Shown here: piece by piece, positions 47,527 through 56,191 of the stretch
Numbering within the stretch: the first letter of the stretch is position 1
Layout: every line of letters starts with the position of its first letter
Source of the DNA: Paracoccus methylarcula
GTDB taxonomy: Bacteria; Pseudomonadota; Alphaproteobacteria; Rhodobacterales; Rhodobacteraceae
Direction: 5' to 3'
Length of the DNA: 64,000 nucleotides
Assembly (NCBI RefSeq): GCF_003007735.2
Contig: NZ_PXNQ02000003.1
Span: forward strand, 62,001-126,000
Translations under genes and position numbers: made by a program
Notes under the pieces: model-generated
Told to the model about the DNA's origin: nothing
The model's database searches: none
What the model saw: the letters and a program-made list of their open reading frames with translations, nothing else

Positions 47527-48111
47527 ATGCTGAAGAAAATCCTCGTGTTGATCGTGCCGCTCGTTGCCTTTGTCGCCGGAGCCTTCGCCGGTGCGATGCT
47601 GAAACCTGCCTCGCATGACACGCCCCCGCAACCGGCGCATGGAACCGGCCATGACGAGATGCCGGCGGCAGAGGCGCATGGCGAGACCGATCACGGCGCG
47701 GCATCGCATGATGGGGCGAGCCATGACGTGGCATCGCATGACGGTGGCCACGGCGAACATGACGGCCACGGCAAGTCCGGCAAGGGCGGTCCGGCCTGGT
47801 TCAGCTTTTCCAGCCAGTTCTTCGTGCCCCTTGTCCGCGAGGGGGATTCGGGCGGGATAATGATCCTGACATTGTCGCTGGAAACGACCGCTGCCGAGCT
47901 CGAAGAGATCTCCGGGCAGGAACACCGGCTGCGCGACATCCTGCTGCGGCGATTGCTGATCGTGGCGAATACGGGTGGTTTCGATGGCAATTTCACCACC
48001 GAGGGCCGTATACGGGGCTTGCGAAAGCAATTGCTGGAGGCGGCCCAGGCCAGCGTCGGGCCGAAGGTATCCGGCGTGCTGATCGAGGATATCGCGCGGC
48101 AATCGAACTGA
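47527..48111 (+). CDS. fliL: FliL-like flagellar basal body-associated protein with a His-rich linker
   Basis: A 194-residue protein with one N-terminal membrane helix (residues 5-24, ILVLIVPLVAFVAGAFAGAM), a long linker and a C-terminal FliL/SPFH-like domain (about 85-190; QFFVPLVREGDSGGIMILTLSLETTAAELEEI...RLRDILLRRLLI). FliL surrounds the stator and affects torque. The linker (about 29-86) holds 11 His with many Asp and Gly (repeats of SHDG, GHG and similar), unlike standard FliL, which suggests metal or pH sensing. It is last in the flagellar series; a 247-base gap follows, in which I saw no clear gene. Confidence 0.82.
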   Translation: MLKKILVLIVPLVAFVAGAFAGAMLKPASHDTPPQPAHGTGHDEMPAAEAHGETDHGAASHDGASHDVASHDGGHGEHDGHGKSGKGGPAWFSFSSQFFVPLVREGDSGGIMILTLSLETTAAELEEISGQEHRLRDILLRRLLIVANTGGFDGNFTTEGRIRGLRKQLLEAAQASVGPKVSGVLIEDIARQSN

Positions 48112-48358
48112 CCGCAGGACGGCAATGGTTTCATGGAAGGAGCCCGCGCCCGGATGACCCGGAAATCGCGGGGGCGCCCGACCTGTCCGGGAAAGATCGC
48201 AGTTAACAGGCCCGTCCGGCCTTGACACCGGCAGTTCGACGGGGTGAGCTTGGCCTGTAGGAACCGACAGGCCGGTCCACGGCTTCGAATGACGCAAGGC
48301 GGTTAGACATCTGCGCCGACCGAGGCTCGGCAAAATCCCCCCGACAGGAGCAATCAGC

Positions 48359-49270
48359 ATGAAACCTCTGACATATTTCCTTGCCGCTGCGGCCATCGGG
48401 CTGGCGGCGGGTTCGGCTTCGGCGCAGGACATCGTGGTTTCCTCGAAGATCGATACCGAGGGCGGGCTACTGGGCAACATGATCCTGATGGCGCTGGAGG
48501 ATGCCGGCCTGCCCGTGCAGGACAAGCTGCAACTGGGCGGCACGCCGATCATGCGCGACGCGATCACCTCGGGGCAGATCGACATCTATCCGGAATATAC
48601 CGCCAATGGCGCCTTCTTCTTCAACGAGGCCGACAGCCCGGTCTGGAAGAACGCCGAGGAAGGCCGCGCCCGCGTGGCCGAGCTTGACAAGGAACAAAAC
48701 GACATCGTCTGGCTGGATCCGGCCCCCGCAAACAACACATGGGCCATCGCCCTGCGCCAGGACGTGGCCGAGGGAAACAGCCTCGCCACCATGTCGGATT
48801 TCGGCGCATGGGTCGCGGGGGGAGGCGAGGTCAAGCTGGCCGCCTCGACCGAATTCGTCACCTCTGCCGCAGCCCTGCCCGCATTCCAGGAAACCTATGG
48901 TTTCGCGATGAAATCCGATCAGCTGGTGCAGCTTTCGGGCGGCGACACGGCGGCGACCATCGCGGCGGCGGCGCAGCAGACCTCGGGCGTCAACGCGGCG
49001 ATGGTCTATGGCACCGATGGCGGCATCGCGCCCGCCGGGCTGGTGGTGATGGAGGATGACAAGGGCGTGCAGCCGGTCTACCAGCCCGCCCCCATCGTCC
49101 GGGCCGAGGTGCTGGAGGCGCATCCGAATATCGCCGAGGTGCTGAACCCGATCTTCGCCACGCTGGAACTGGATATATTGCAGGAACTGAACGGCCGCAT
49201 CCAGATCGGCGGTGAGCCTGCCGCAACGGTGGCCAAGGATTACCTGACGAGTGCGGGCTTCCTCGACTGA
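48359..49270 (+). CDS. Glycine betaine/choline-type ABC transporter, substrate-binding protein
   Basis: A periplasmic OpuAC-family binding protein of 303 residues, close in type to OsmF/YehZ. Signal peptide residues 1-22 (ending GSASA), then KIDTEGGLLGNMILMALEDAG and SGQIDIYPEYTANGAFFF, the latter being the typical ligand-binding segment, and GKxxNDIVWLDPAPANNTWAIAL-like region. It heads a four-gene operon binding protein-permease-ATPase-permease in the YehZYXW order. Substrate is probably a quaternary amine osmolyte; betaine, choline or another cannot be told apart here. Confidence 0.88.
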   Translation: MKPLTYFLAAAAIGLAAGSASAQDIVVSSKIDTEGGLLGNMILMALEDAGLPVQDKLQLGGTPIMRDAITSGQIDIYPEYTANGAFFFNEADSPVWKNAEEGRARVAELDKEQNDIVWLDPAPANNTWAIALRQDVAEGNSLATMSDFGAWVAGGGEVKLAASTEFVTSAAALPAFQETYGFAMKSDQLVQLSGGDTAATIAAAAQQTSGVNAAMVYGTDGGIAPAGLVVMEDDKGVQPVYQPAPIVRAEVLEAHPNIAEVLNPIFATLELDILQELNGRIQIGGEPAATVAKDYLTSAGFLD

Positions 49271-49281
49271 CCGCCGCCGGG

Positions 49282-50445
49282 ATGGCTTTCCGCATCAGCC
49301 GCACCGGGTTGCTGTTCGCCCTGATCGGATTGGCCGGGCTGGTGCTGCCCTTCGTGCAGTTCAAGCCCAACCGGATCGTTCCGGGCGAGGGGCTGCGGCT
49401 GTTCGAGGCCCTGTCCCTGCCCCTCGGCTGGATTATCGGGCTGGTTCTTGGTGCGGTGCTGATCGCGGGTTGCCTTGAGCGCTGGCCCGCCAAGCTGCGT
49501 CTGACGGTGGCCCTGCTGGCGGTGATCGCGGTGACGCTGGCCTTGGGCGCGGCGGCAACCCAGCTGACACCGCCGGACAATACGCTGGCGCGGGTTTCCC
49601 CGGCCTCCGGTTTATGGCTGCTGCTGCTCGCCTTCACCCTGATGCTCGCCGATGCGCAAAGCCGCATCACGCTTGGGCTGCCGATCCGTCTCGCGATGCT
49701 GACCGGGGCGATGGTCCTGATCGCGGTGATCCTTGGGTCGGGTGCGCTGGACGGGGTATCGGTCATGCGGGAATATGCGGCCCGCAGCGATCTGTTCGCC
49801 CGGGAGGCGGTGGGGCATCTGGCCCTCGCCTTCGGCTCGCTTGGCCTTGCGCTGCTGATCGGGCTACCGCTTGGCGTGGCGATCTACGAATCCCCGGCGA
49901 TGCGCCGCCCGGTTCTGGGCATCCTGAACATCCTGCAGACCATCCCCTCGCTGGCGCTGTTCGGCATCATGATCCCGATCTTCGGCTGGATCGCCGCCAA
50001 TATCCCCGGGGCGGCGCAGGCAGGCGTCGCGGGGATCGGCCTGTTTCCGGCGATGGTGGCATTGTTCCTCTATTCCCTGCTGCCGGTGGTCTCGAACACG
50101 CTGACCGGGCTGACCGGCGTCAACCCGGCCACGCGGGAGGCGGCGGCGGGGCTGGGCATGACCCGCCCGCAGATACTGGTGCAGGTGCTGATCCCGCTGG
50201 CGCTGCCGGTCCTGCTGGCTGCGATCCGTATCGTGCTGGTGCAGAATATCGGCCTGGCGGTCATCGCCGGACTGATCGGCGGCGGCGGATTCGGCACTTT
50301 CGTGTTCCAGGGATTGAACCAGACCGCCATGGATCTGGTTCTGTTGGGCGCGCTGCCGACTATCGCGCTGGCTTTGGTTGCCGGCATCGCGCTGGATCTG
50401 CTGGTCGAAGCGACCGGCGGGCGCCCGAAAGGAGGGCAAGCATGA
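49282..50445 (+). CDS. Glycine betaine-type ABC transporter permease (YehY-like)
   Basis: A 387-residue permease with about ten helices. The N-terminal 130 residues are an extra membrane region, and the C-terminal 200 are the BPD_transp_1 domain with the EAA-type loop (REAAAGLGMTRPQILVQVLIPLALPVLLAAI). ILNILQTIPSLALFGIMIPIFG is typical of OpuAB/YehY. The stop overlaps the ATPase start by four bases (ATGA). Confidence 0.9.
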   Translation: MAFRISRTGLLFALIGLAGLVLPFVQFKPNRIVPGEGLRLFEALSLPLGWIIGLVLGAVLIAGCLERWPAKLRLTVALLAVIAVTLALGAAATQLTPPDNTLARVSPASGLWLLLLAFTLMLADAQSRITLGLPIRLAMLTGAMVLIAVILGSGALDGVSVMREYAARSDLFAREAVGHLALAFGSLGLALLIGLPLGVAIYESPAMRRPVLGILNILQTIPSLALFGIMIPIFGWIAANIPGAAQAGVAGIGLFPAMVALFLYSLLPVVSNTLTGLTGVNPATREAAAGLGMTRPQILVQVLIPLALPVLLAAIRIVLVQNIGLAVIAGLIGGGGFGTFVFQGLNQTAMDLVLLGALPTIALALVAGIALDLLVEATGGRPKGGQA

Positions 50446-51377
50446 TCGAGATTCAGAACCTGACCCGCATCTATGGCACCACAGCCGTGGTCAAGGATGT
50501 CAGCCTGACGGTCGAGACCGGGCAGATCGCGGCGCTGGTCGGCACCTCGGGATCGGGCAAGACCACGCTTCTGCGGATGATCAACCGGCTGGTCGAGCCA
50601 AGCGCGGGACGGGTGCTGATCGACGGCAAGGACACCGCCGAGATCGAGCCGCATCTGCTGCGCCGCCAGATCGGCTATGCCATCCAGGGGCATGGGCTGT
50701 TCCCGCATCGGACCGTGGCGCAGAACATCTCGACCGTGCCGCGCCTGCTGGGCTGGACGCAGGATCAGCACCGCGCCCGCGTGGACGAGTTGCTGGAACT
50801 GTTCCAGATGGAGCCCGCCGATTTCCGCGACCGGATGCCACACGAGCTGTCGGGTGGTCAGCAACAGCGCGTCGGCGTGGCGCGTGCCTTGGCCGCGCGC
50901 CCCGACCTGCTGTTGATGGACGAGCCTTTCGGCGCGCTCGACCCGGTGATCCGGGCCAAGGCGCAGCAGGATTTGCGCGACATCCAGCGGCAACTGGGCA
51001 CGACGCTGATCATCGTGACCCATGACATGGAAGAGGCCGTGACACTGGGCGACCGGATTGCGGTGATGGACAAGGGCGAATTGCTGCAATACGGCCCGCC
51101 ATCCGAGATCCTCACCACGCCTGCCACCTCTTTCGTCAGCGACCTGATCGGCACCGGCGACCGGCCCTTTCGGCTGCTGTCGCTGACCCCGGTGGCCGAG
51201 ATCATCGCCGAGGGACAGGCCGAGGGCGCCGAGATCCCGCGCGAGGCCAGCCTGCGCGACGCATTGGCCGAATGCCTGTGGAGCGGGCGCGACCGGTTGC
51301 CGGTCGAGGGCGGCGGCATCGTCACGCTGGACAGCTTGCGCGCACAGGCCGCGCCCACTGCGAGGGCGGCGGAATGA
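50442..51377 (+). CDS. Glycine betaine-type ABC transporter ATP-binding protein (YehX-like)
   Basis: A 311-residue ATPase. Walker A is GTSGSGKTTLLRMI, the Q-loop is IGYAIQGHGLFPHRTV, the ABC signature is ELSGGQQQRVGVARAL, Walker B is DLLLMDEPFGALDP and the switch His is in IIVTHDMEEAV. A C-terminal region of about 80 residues lacks clear CBS repeats. It overlaps both neighbours by four bases, so the permease-ATPase-permease block is translationally coupled. Confidence 0.93.
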   Translation: MIEIQNLTRIYGTTAVVKDVSLTVETGQIAALVGTSGSGKTTLLRMINRLVEPSAGRVLIDGKDTAEIEPHLLRRQIGYAIQGHGLFPHRTVAQNISTVPRLLGWTQDQHRARVDELLELFQMEPADFRDRMPHELSGGQQQRVGVARALAARPDLLLMDEPFGALDPVIRAKAQQDLRDIQRQLGTTLIIVTHDMEEAVTLGDRIAVMDKGELLQYGPPSEILTTPATSFVSDLIGTGDRPFRLLSLTPVAEIIAEGQAEGAEIPREASLRDALAECLWSGRDRLPVEGGGIVTLDSLRAQAAPTARAAE

Positions 51378-52108
51378 CCGGACGGGTGCTGATGGCGGTG
51401 GCACTGCTGTTCCTGCTGGCCTTCCTTGCCAGCCCGGAAAGTTTCGCGCCGCTTTTCGAGCCATTCACCCGCAACAATGCTCCGGCGATCTACACGCAGA
51501 CCGGCCTCATGTCGCTGACCCTGTCGCATCTGGGGCTGGTCCTGCTGGCGGTGATCGCCTCGACCCTGATCGCGGTGACGCTGGCGATCCTCGTGACCCG
51601 GCCCGCGGGGCGAGAGTTCCTGCCGCTGGCGCGCACCGTGACCTCGGTCGGGCAGACATTCCCTCCGGTCGCGGTGCTGGCGCTGGCCGTGCCGGTGATG
51701 GGTTTCGGGGCGGGGCCGACGCTGGTGGCGCTGTTCCTCTATGGCCTGCTGCCGGTGTTCGAGAACGCGCTGGCCGGGCTGACCGGCCAATCCCCGCAGG
51801 TGCAAGAGGCCGCGCGCGGCATGGGCCTGACCCCGCGCCAGAGGCTGTGGCAGGTCGAATTGCCGCTGGCCCTGCCGGTGATCCTGACCGGCGTGCGGCT
51901 GACGGCGGTGATCTCGCTTGGAACCGCGACGATCGGCTCGACCGTGGCGGCGAAGACCCTGGGAGAGGTGATCATCGCGGGACTGCTATCATCCAATACC
52001 GCGTTTGTCCTGCAGGGCGGGATGGTCGTCGGCATCATCGCCGTGCTGATCTATGAGGGTTTCCAGCGGCTGGAACAATTCGCCGCCGCGCGGATAGGGC
52101 AAGGCTGA
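51374..52108 (+). CDS. Glycine betaine-type ABC transporter permease (YehW-like)
   Basis: A 244-residue permease with about six helices. The BPD_transp_1 domain holds TSVGQTFPPVAVLALAVPVMGFG and the loop VQEAARGMGLTPRQRLWQVELPLALPVILTGVRL that contacts the ATPase. It is the second permease of the operon, so the transporter probably works as a heterodimer with the YehY-like one. Last gene of the operon; a 114-base gap follows. Confidence 0.92.
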   Translation: MTGRVLMAVALLFLLAFLASPESFAPLFEPFTRNNAPAIYTQTGLMSLTLSHLGLVLLAVIASTLIAVTLAILVTRPAGREFLPLARTVTSVGQTFPPVAVLALAVPVMGFGAGPTLVALFLYGLLPVFENALAGLTGQSPQVQEAARGMGLTPRQRLWQVELPLALPVILTGVRLTAVISLGTATIGSTVAAKTLGEVIIAGLLSSNTAFVLQGGMVVGIIAVLIYEGFQRLEQFAAARIGQG

Positions 52109-52117
52109 TATCGCGTC

Positions 52118-52163
52118 TTGACCACGAGCCTCTGCCGATATTTACTTCTCCTAGATATTTAGT
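52118..52163 (+). promoter_or_regulatory. Putative promoter with direct repeats upstream of the imelysin operon
   Basis: TTGACC (52118-52123), a 17-base spacer and TTTACT (52141-52146) fit a weak sigma-70 promoter. GATATTTACT (52137-52146) and GATATTTAGT (52154-52163) are near-perfect direct repeats 17 bases apart, one overlapping the -10 box, so a repressor site is possible. I cannot match it safely to a known iron-regulator box. Confidence 0.35.
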
Positions 52164-52222
52164 CAGGAAACGGTAACAGGCTGCCATTGAAACAAGCCAG
52201 CCATGTCACCCGGGAGGACAGA

Positions 52223-53479
52223 ATGAAAACCACCGTCGCCATCTCCGCGCTGGCCTGTGCCGTCGCGATGCCCGCATTCGCGGGCAAGCCCGAAGTCGTG
52301 CAGACCTATGTCTCCATCGCCCATGCCGCCTACGAGGACAGCCTGACCAAGGCGCAGGAATTGCAAACCGCCATCGATGCGCTGCTGGCCGAGCCGTCCG
52401 AGGATACACTGGCCGCCGCCCGCGACGCGTGGATTGCCGCGCGGGTGCCCTATATGCAGACCGAGGCCTATCGTTTCGGCAATGCCATCGTCGATGACTG
52501 GGAGGGCAAGGTGAATGCCTGGCCGCTGGACGAGGGGCTGATCGATTATGTCGATGCCTCCTATGGCGGCGCGACGGATGAAAACGAATATGCGGCCCTG
52601 AACGTGATCGCATCACCCAGCTTCACGCTTTCGGGCGAAGAGGTGGACGCTTCCGAGATCACGCCGGAGCTGCTGTCCGAACAATTGCAGGAGGCCGACG
52701 GGATCGAGGCCAATGTCGCCACCGGCTATCACGCCATCGAATTCCTGCTTTGGGGGCAGGACCTGAACGGCACCGATGCCGGCGCGGGCGAACGGCCCTG
52801 GACGGATTACGCCTCGGGCGAGGATTGCACCGGCGGCAATTGCGACCGGCGCGGCGCCTATCTGAAGGCCGCCACCGATCTGCTGGTCAGCGACCTGGAA
52901 TGGATGGCCGCGCAATGGGCCGAGGGCGGCGAGGCCGCGACATCGCTGACCGCCGATCCCGATGCCGCGATCTCTGCCATGCTGACCGGAATGGGCAGCC
53001 TCTCCTATGGCGAACTTGCAGGCGAACGGATGAAGCTGGGCCTGATGCTGAATGACCCCGAGGAAGAGCATGACTGCTTCTCGGACAACACGCATGAAAG
53101 CCATTTCTATGACGGCATCAGTGTCCAGAATGTCTGGATGGGCCATTACACGCGCACGGATGGCACCGAGGTGACCGGGGAATCGCTGCGCGACCTGGTG
53201 GCCGAGGCGGACCCGGAGGTCGCAGAGGCCGTGACCACGGATATCGCCGATTCGGTGGACAAGCTGCAGGCAATCTGGGACAGGGTCGATCAGGGCGAGT
53301 CCTATGACCAGATGCTGGCTCGCGACAACAAGGAAGGCGAGGCCGTGGTCATGGCTGCCGTGGATGCGCTGGTCGCGCAGACGCAGGAAATCGAGCGGGC
53401 GGTGAATGTTTTGGGGCTGCAAGAGATCGGGTTTGAAGGTTCGGACAGCCTCGACAATCCCGATGCCGTGTTCCAGTAG
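52223..53479 (+). CDS. Imelysin-family periplasmic iron-uptake protein (EfeO/IrpA-like)
   Basis: A 418-residue exported protein of the peptidase M75/imelysin family, which takes part in iron uptake. Signal peptide residues 1-20 (ending MPAFA). The family motif GxHxxE is GYHAIEFLLWGQDL near residue 172, and VPYMQTEAYRFGNAIVDDWEGKVNAWPLDEGLIDYV is the typical N-terminal block. The start at 52223 follows GGGAGGACAGA. First gene of the four-gene imelysin operon; the next gene starts 17 bases before its stop. Confidence 0.9.
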   Translation: MKTTVAISALACAVAMPAFAGKPEVVQTYVSIAHAAYEDSLTKAQELQTAIDALLAEPSEDTLAAARDAWIAARVPYMQTEAYRFGNAIVDDWEGKVNAWPLDEGLIDYVDASYGGATDENEYAALNVIASPSFTLSGEEVDASEITPELLSEQLQEADGIEANVATGYHAIEFLLWGQDLNGTDAGAGERPWTDYASGEDCTGGNCDRRGAYLKAATDLLVSDLEWMAAQWAEGGEAATSLTADPDAAISAMLTGMGSLSYGELAGERMKLGLMLNDPEEEHDCFSDNTHESHFYDGISVQNVWMGHYTRTDGTEVTGESLRDLVAEADPEVAEAVTTDIADSVDKLQAIWDRVDQGESYDQMLARDNKEGEAVVMAAVDALVAQTQEIERAVNVLGLQEIGFEGSDSLDNPDAVFQ

Positions 53480-55022
53480 GATTGGCTTGGCGGCGCTGGC
53501 GGTGCTGATCTGCTCCGCCGCGCCGCTGACTGCCGATCAACTGGCTTTGCGGGATCTGCACCTTTCCACCATCGCGCGCACCGATGAAGAAACGGCCCGC
53601 ATAGAGGCCGTGACCGCCTCGCCGACCGATTTCACGGCGCCCGAGAAATTCGAGGCCAATCCCGCAGGGGCGGCTACCGTGCGGCGGCGCGATGATGCCG
53701 ATGCCTTTTCGCTGCCCTCGGGAAATATCTCCTTCGAGGGAGAGCTGGATTTCAAACTCGGCAACGGGCTGTTCCGCAAGCTGTGGGTGTCGTCGCCCTC
53801 CTCTACGCTGGCCTCGGACGGGCTGGGGCCGCTCTACAATTCGCGCGGCTGCCAGAACTGCCACCTCAAGGACGGGCGCGGCCATCCGCCCGATATCGCG
53901 GGCGATCCGGGCGGCTCGATGTTCCTGCGCCTGTCGATTCCCGCGCCAGAGGATGCCGCCGCAAGCGAGATCGAGGAATACCTGGCCAGTATCGGACAGG
54001 ACATCACCCCGACCCGCCCCGATCCGGTCTATGGCGGGCAGTTGCAGGACCTGTCGGTGCAGGGCATCCCCGCCGAGGGGCGGATGCGCATCACCTATGA
54101 CGAGATCCGTATCCCCCTGTCGGGCGGCGAGACAGCCTCCTTGCGCAAGCCCGGCTATTCCATCGACAACCCGGCCTATGGCCCCCTGCGTGACGACCTG
54201 ATGACCAGCCCGCGCGTCGCCCCGCAGATGATCGGGCTGGGCTTGCTGGAGGCGATCCCGGCCGCCGATATCCTGGCGGGCGCCGATCCCGAGGATAGCG
54301 ATGGCGACGGCATTTCCGGGCGCGCGCAGATCGCCTGGTCCGCTCGCCATGACGTGCCAATGCTGGGCCGCTTCGGCTGGAAGGCCGGGATGCCGACGAT
54401 CGAGGAACAATCGGCAAGCGCATTCGCCGGGGATATCGGCATCTCGAACCCGCTGCATCCCGATGGCTGGGGCGACTGCACCAAGGCGCAGACCGCTTGC
54501 GTCAACGCTCCGCATGGCGATGGCGATGCGCGCGGGACCGAGATCGATGCCGAGGGGCTCGACCTCGTGACTTTCTACAGCCGCAATCTGGGCGTGCCTG
54601 GGCGGCAGGGGGTGGACGACACGGACGTGCTGCACGGCAAGCAGGTCTTTCACGAAACCGGCTGCGCCGATTGCCACCGTCCGAAATTCGTCACCGCCCG
54701 GTTGAGGGACCGGCCCGAGCAGAGCTTCCAGCTGATCTGGCCCTATACCGACATGCTGCTGCATGACATGGGCGAAGGGCTGGCCGATCACCGCCCCGAA
54801 GGGCTGGCAAGCGGGCGGGAATGGCGCACGCCCCCGCTTTGGGGCCTGGGCTTGACTGAGCAGGTCAACGGGCACAGCCTGTTTCTGCATGATGGCCGCG
54901 CCCGTTCGCTTCTCGAAGCCGTGCTGTGGCATGGAGGCGAGGCGGAACCGGCCCGTGACCGCGTGATATCCATGCCGCCCGGGGACCGGGCCGCCCTGAT
55001 CCGATTCGTGGAAAGCCTGTGA
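53463..55022 (+). CDS. Di-haem c-type cytochrome of the DUF1111 family
   Basis: An exported c-type cytochrome of 519 residues with two CxxCH haem motifs, CQNCH near residue 136 and CADCH near residue 400. The first third has the MauG-like/DUF1111 block FRKLWVSSPSSTLASDGLGPLYNSRGCQNCH; later GRFGWKAGMPTIEEQSASAF and the C-terminal PPLWGLGLTEQVNGHSLFLHDGRARSLLEAVLWHGGEA are hallmarks. These proteins are often encoded next to imelysins and are thought to act in periplasmic iron redox chemistry. The ATG at 53463 overlaps the upstream stop; a good signal peptide (LAALAVLICSAAPLTA) follows it. Confidence 0.9.
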   Translation: MPCSSRIGLAALAVLICSAAPLTADQLALRDLHLSTIARTDEETARIEAVTASPTDFTAPEKFEANPAGAATVRRRDDADAFSLPSGNISFEGELDFKLGNGLFRKLWVSSPSSTLASDGLGPLYNSRGCQNCHLKDGRGHPPDIAGDPGGSMFLRLSIPAPEDAAASEIEEYLASIGQDITPTRPDPVYGGQLQDLSVQGIPAEGRMRITYDEIRIPLSGGETASLRKPGYSIDNPAYGPLRDDLMTSPRVAPQMIGLGLLEAIPAADILAGADPEDSDGDGISGRAQIAWSARHDVPMLGRFGWKAGMPTIEEQSASAFAGDIGISNPLHPDGWGDCTKAQTACVNAPHGDGDARGTEIDAEGLDLVTFYSRNLGVPGRQGVDDTDVLHGKQVFHETGCADCHRPKFVTARLRDRPEQSFQLIWPYTDMLLHDMGEGLADHRPEGLASGREWRTPPLWGLGLTEQVNGHSLFLHDGRARSLLEAVLWHGGEAEPARDRVISMPPGDRAALIRFVESL

Positions 55023-56017
55023 TGCGATTACCCGACCTTGCCCTTGTCTCCCTGACCGCGCTCGCCCCCCTGCCCGCCATGGCTGGCGTGACCGAGGCGA
55101 TACGGGAGCATATCCTGCCCGCCGTCGAGGATTTCTCTGTCGCCGCCGGGGATCTGGCCAAAACGGCGGCGGATGATTGCACGGCAGAGACACTGCGCCC
55201 GGCCTATCGACAGGCTTTCGACGCCTGGATGGGCCTGTCGCATTTGTCCTTTGGCCCGCTGGAAACCGATGGCCGGGCGCTGGCCATCGAATTCTGGCCC
55301 GATCCGCGCGGCATGGTCGCCCGCACCGTCGCGGGAATGACCGCCGATGCCGACCCGGTGGTTGACGATCCGGAAAGCTTCCCCGAGGTCTCTGTCGCGG
55401 GGCGCGGGCTGATGGCGCTGGAACGCCTGCTCTATGACCATGCCCTGTCGGGATACGGGGCCGGAGACTACAATTGCCGCTACGCGATGGCCATCTCGGC
55501 CGACCTGTCGCGCATGGCCGGGGAAATCCTGGCCGATTGGCGGGAACATGCAGAGCTGATGCGGACCGCCGGGGCCGAGGGGAATGCCCGCTACATGTCG
55601 GAAAGCGAGGCGTCGCAGGTTCTTTACACCGCGCTTCTGACAACGATCGAGTTCGACGCAGATCAGCGGCTTGGCCGTCCGATGGGCAGCTTCGACCGCC
55701 CGCGCCCGACCCGCGCGGAAGCCTGGCGGTCGGACCGTCCGTTGCGGAACATCACCCTGTCGCTGAAGGCCCTGCGCGGGCTTGCGGTGACCTTGTCGGA
55801 CGATCCGATCCCTGTCACCGAGGCGGCATTCGACAGGGCGTTGGCGACAGCCGGGGCGCTTGACGATCCGCTGCTTTCCGGGGTCGAAACCCCGCAGGGA
55901 CGGCTAAAGGTGGAGATCCTGCAACAGCAGATCCGTGCAGTAGGCGACGCCACCCGGGCCGAGATCGGCGGCGGGCTGGGCCTGAGTGCCGGGTTCAATT
56001 CGAGGGATGGGGATTAG
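55022..56017 (+). CDS. Second imelysin-family protein
   Basis: A 331-residue exported imelysin relative. Signal peptide to MAGV (about residue 21). RPAYRQAFDAWMGLSHLSFGPLE and EFWPDPRGMVAR form the N-terminal block. At the GxHxxE position stands VAGRGLMALERLLYD, so the conserved His is lost (RGLMALE), a feature of the second imelysin in such operons. The ATG shares one base with the stop of the DUF1111 gene (TGATG). The stop is at 56015-56017, followed by a hairpin and the repeat element. Confidence 0.88.
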   Translation: MRLPDLALVSLTALAPLPAMAGVTEAIREHILPAVEDFSVAAGDLAKTAADDCTAETLRPAYRQAFDAWMGLSHLSFGPLETDGRALAIEFWPDPRGMVARTVAGMTADADPVVDDPESFPEVSVAGRGLMALERLLYDHALSGYGAGDYNCRYAMAISADLSRMAGEILADWREHAELMRTAGAEGNARYMSESEASQVLYTALLTTIEFDADQRLGRPMGSFDRPRPTRAEAWRSDRPLRNITLSLKALRGLAVTLSDDPIPVTEAAFDRALATAGALDDPLLSGVETPQGRLKVEILQQQIRAVGDATRAEIGGGLGLSAGFNSRDGD

Positions 56018-56092
56018 GATGGCGTTACGCGTGACCGGGCTGCCGAAGGGATTGCGTCCCGCGATGGCCGGGGGCTGCCTGCCCGTCGCCGG

Positions 56093-56108
56093 CTGGTTCT
56101 CGAACCAG
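56093..56108 (+). promoter_or_regulatory. Intercistronic hairpin in the imelysin operon
   Basis: CTGGTTC (56093-56099) and GAACCAG (56102-56108) form a perfect stem with a very small loop. It has no T run. It could protect the upstream mRNA end or change the expression ratio within the operon. Confidence 0.4.
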
Positions 56109-56129
56109 TGGCGCACCATCCGGCGACCC

Positions 56130-56160
56130 CGGGGATATTTGCATGAAGAAGAAAGAGCAG
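56130..56160 (+). repeat. GGATATTTGCATGAAGAAGA element, copy 3
   Basis: CGGGGATATTTGCATGAAGA followed by AGAAAGAGCAG. It matches copy 2 over 21 consecutive bases and sits 31 bases upstream of the DUF1513 start. Confidence 0.6.
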
Positions 56161-56191
56161 GCGATTTCAGGCGGTTTCGGGAGGGATTGTC

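Noticed and set aside
48202..48250. TTGACA at 48222 as a promoter for the betaine-type transporter
   Set aside because: No acceptable -10 box lies 16-19 bases downstream, so the match is not enough to call a promoter.
53349..55643. 764-codon minus-strand ORF across the imelysin/DUF1111 genes
   Set aside because: It is antisense to two genes with clear signal peptides, haem motifs and translational coupling, and has no recognisable domain of its own.
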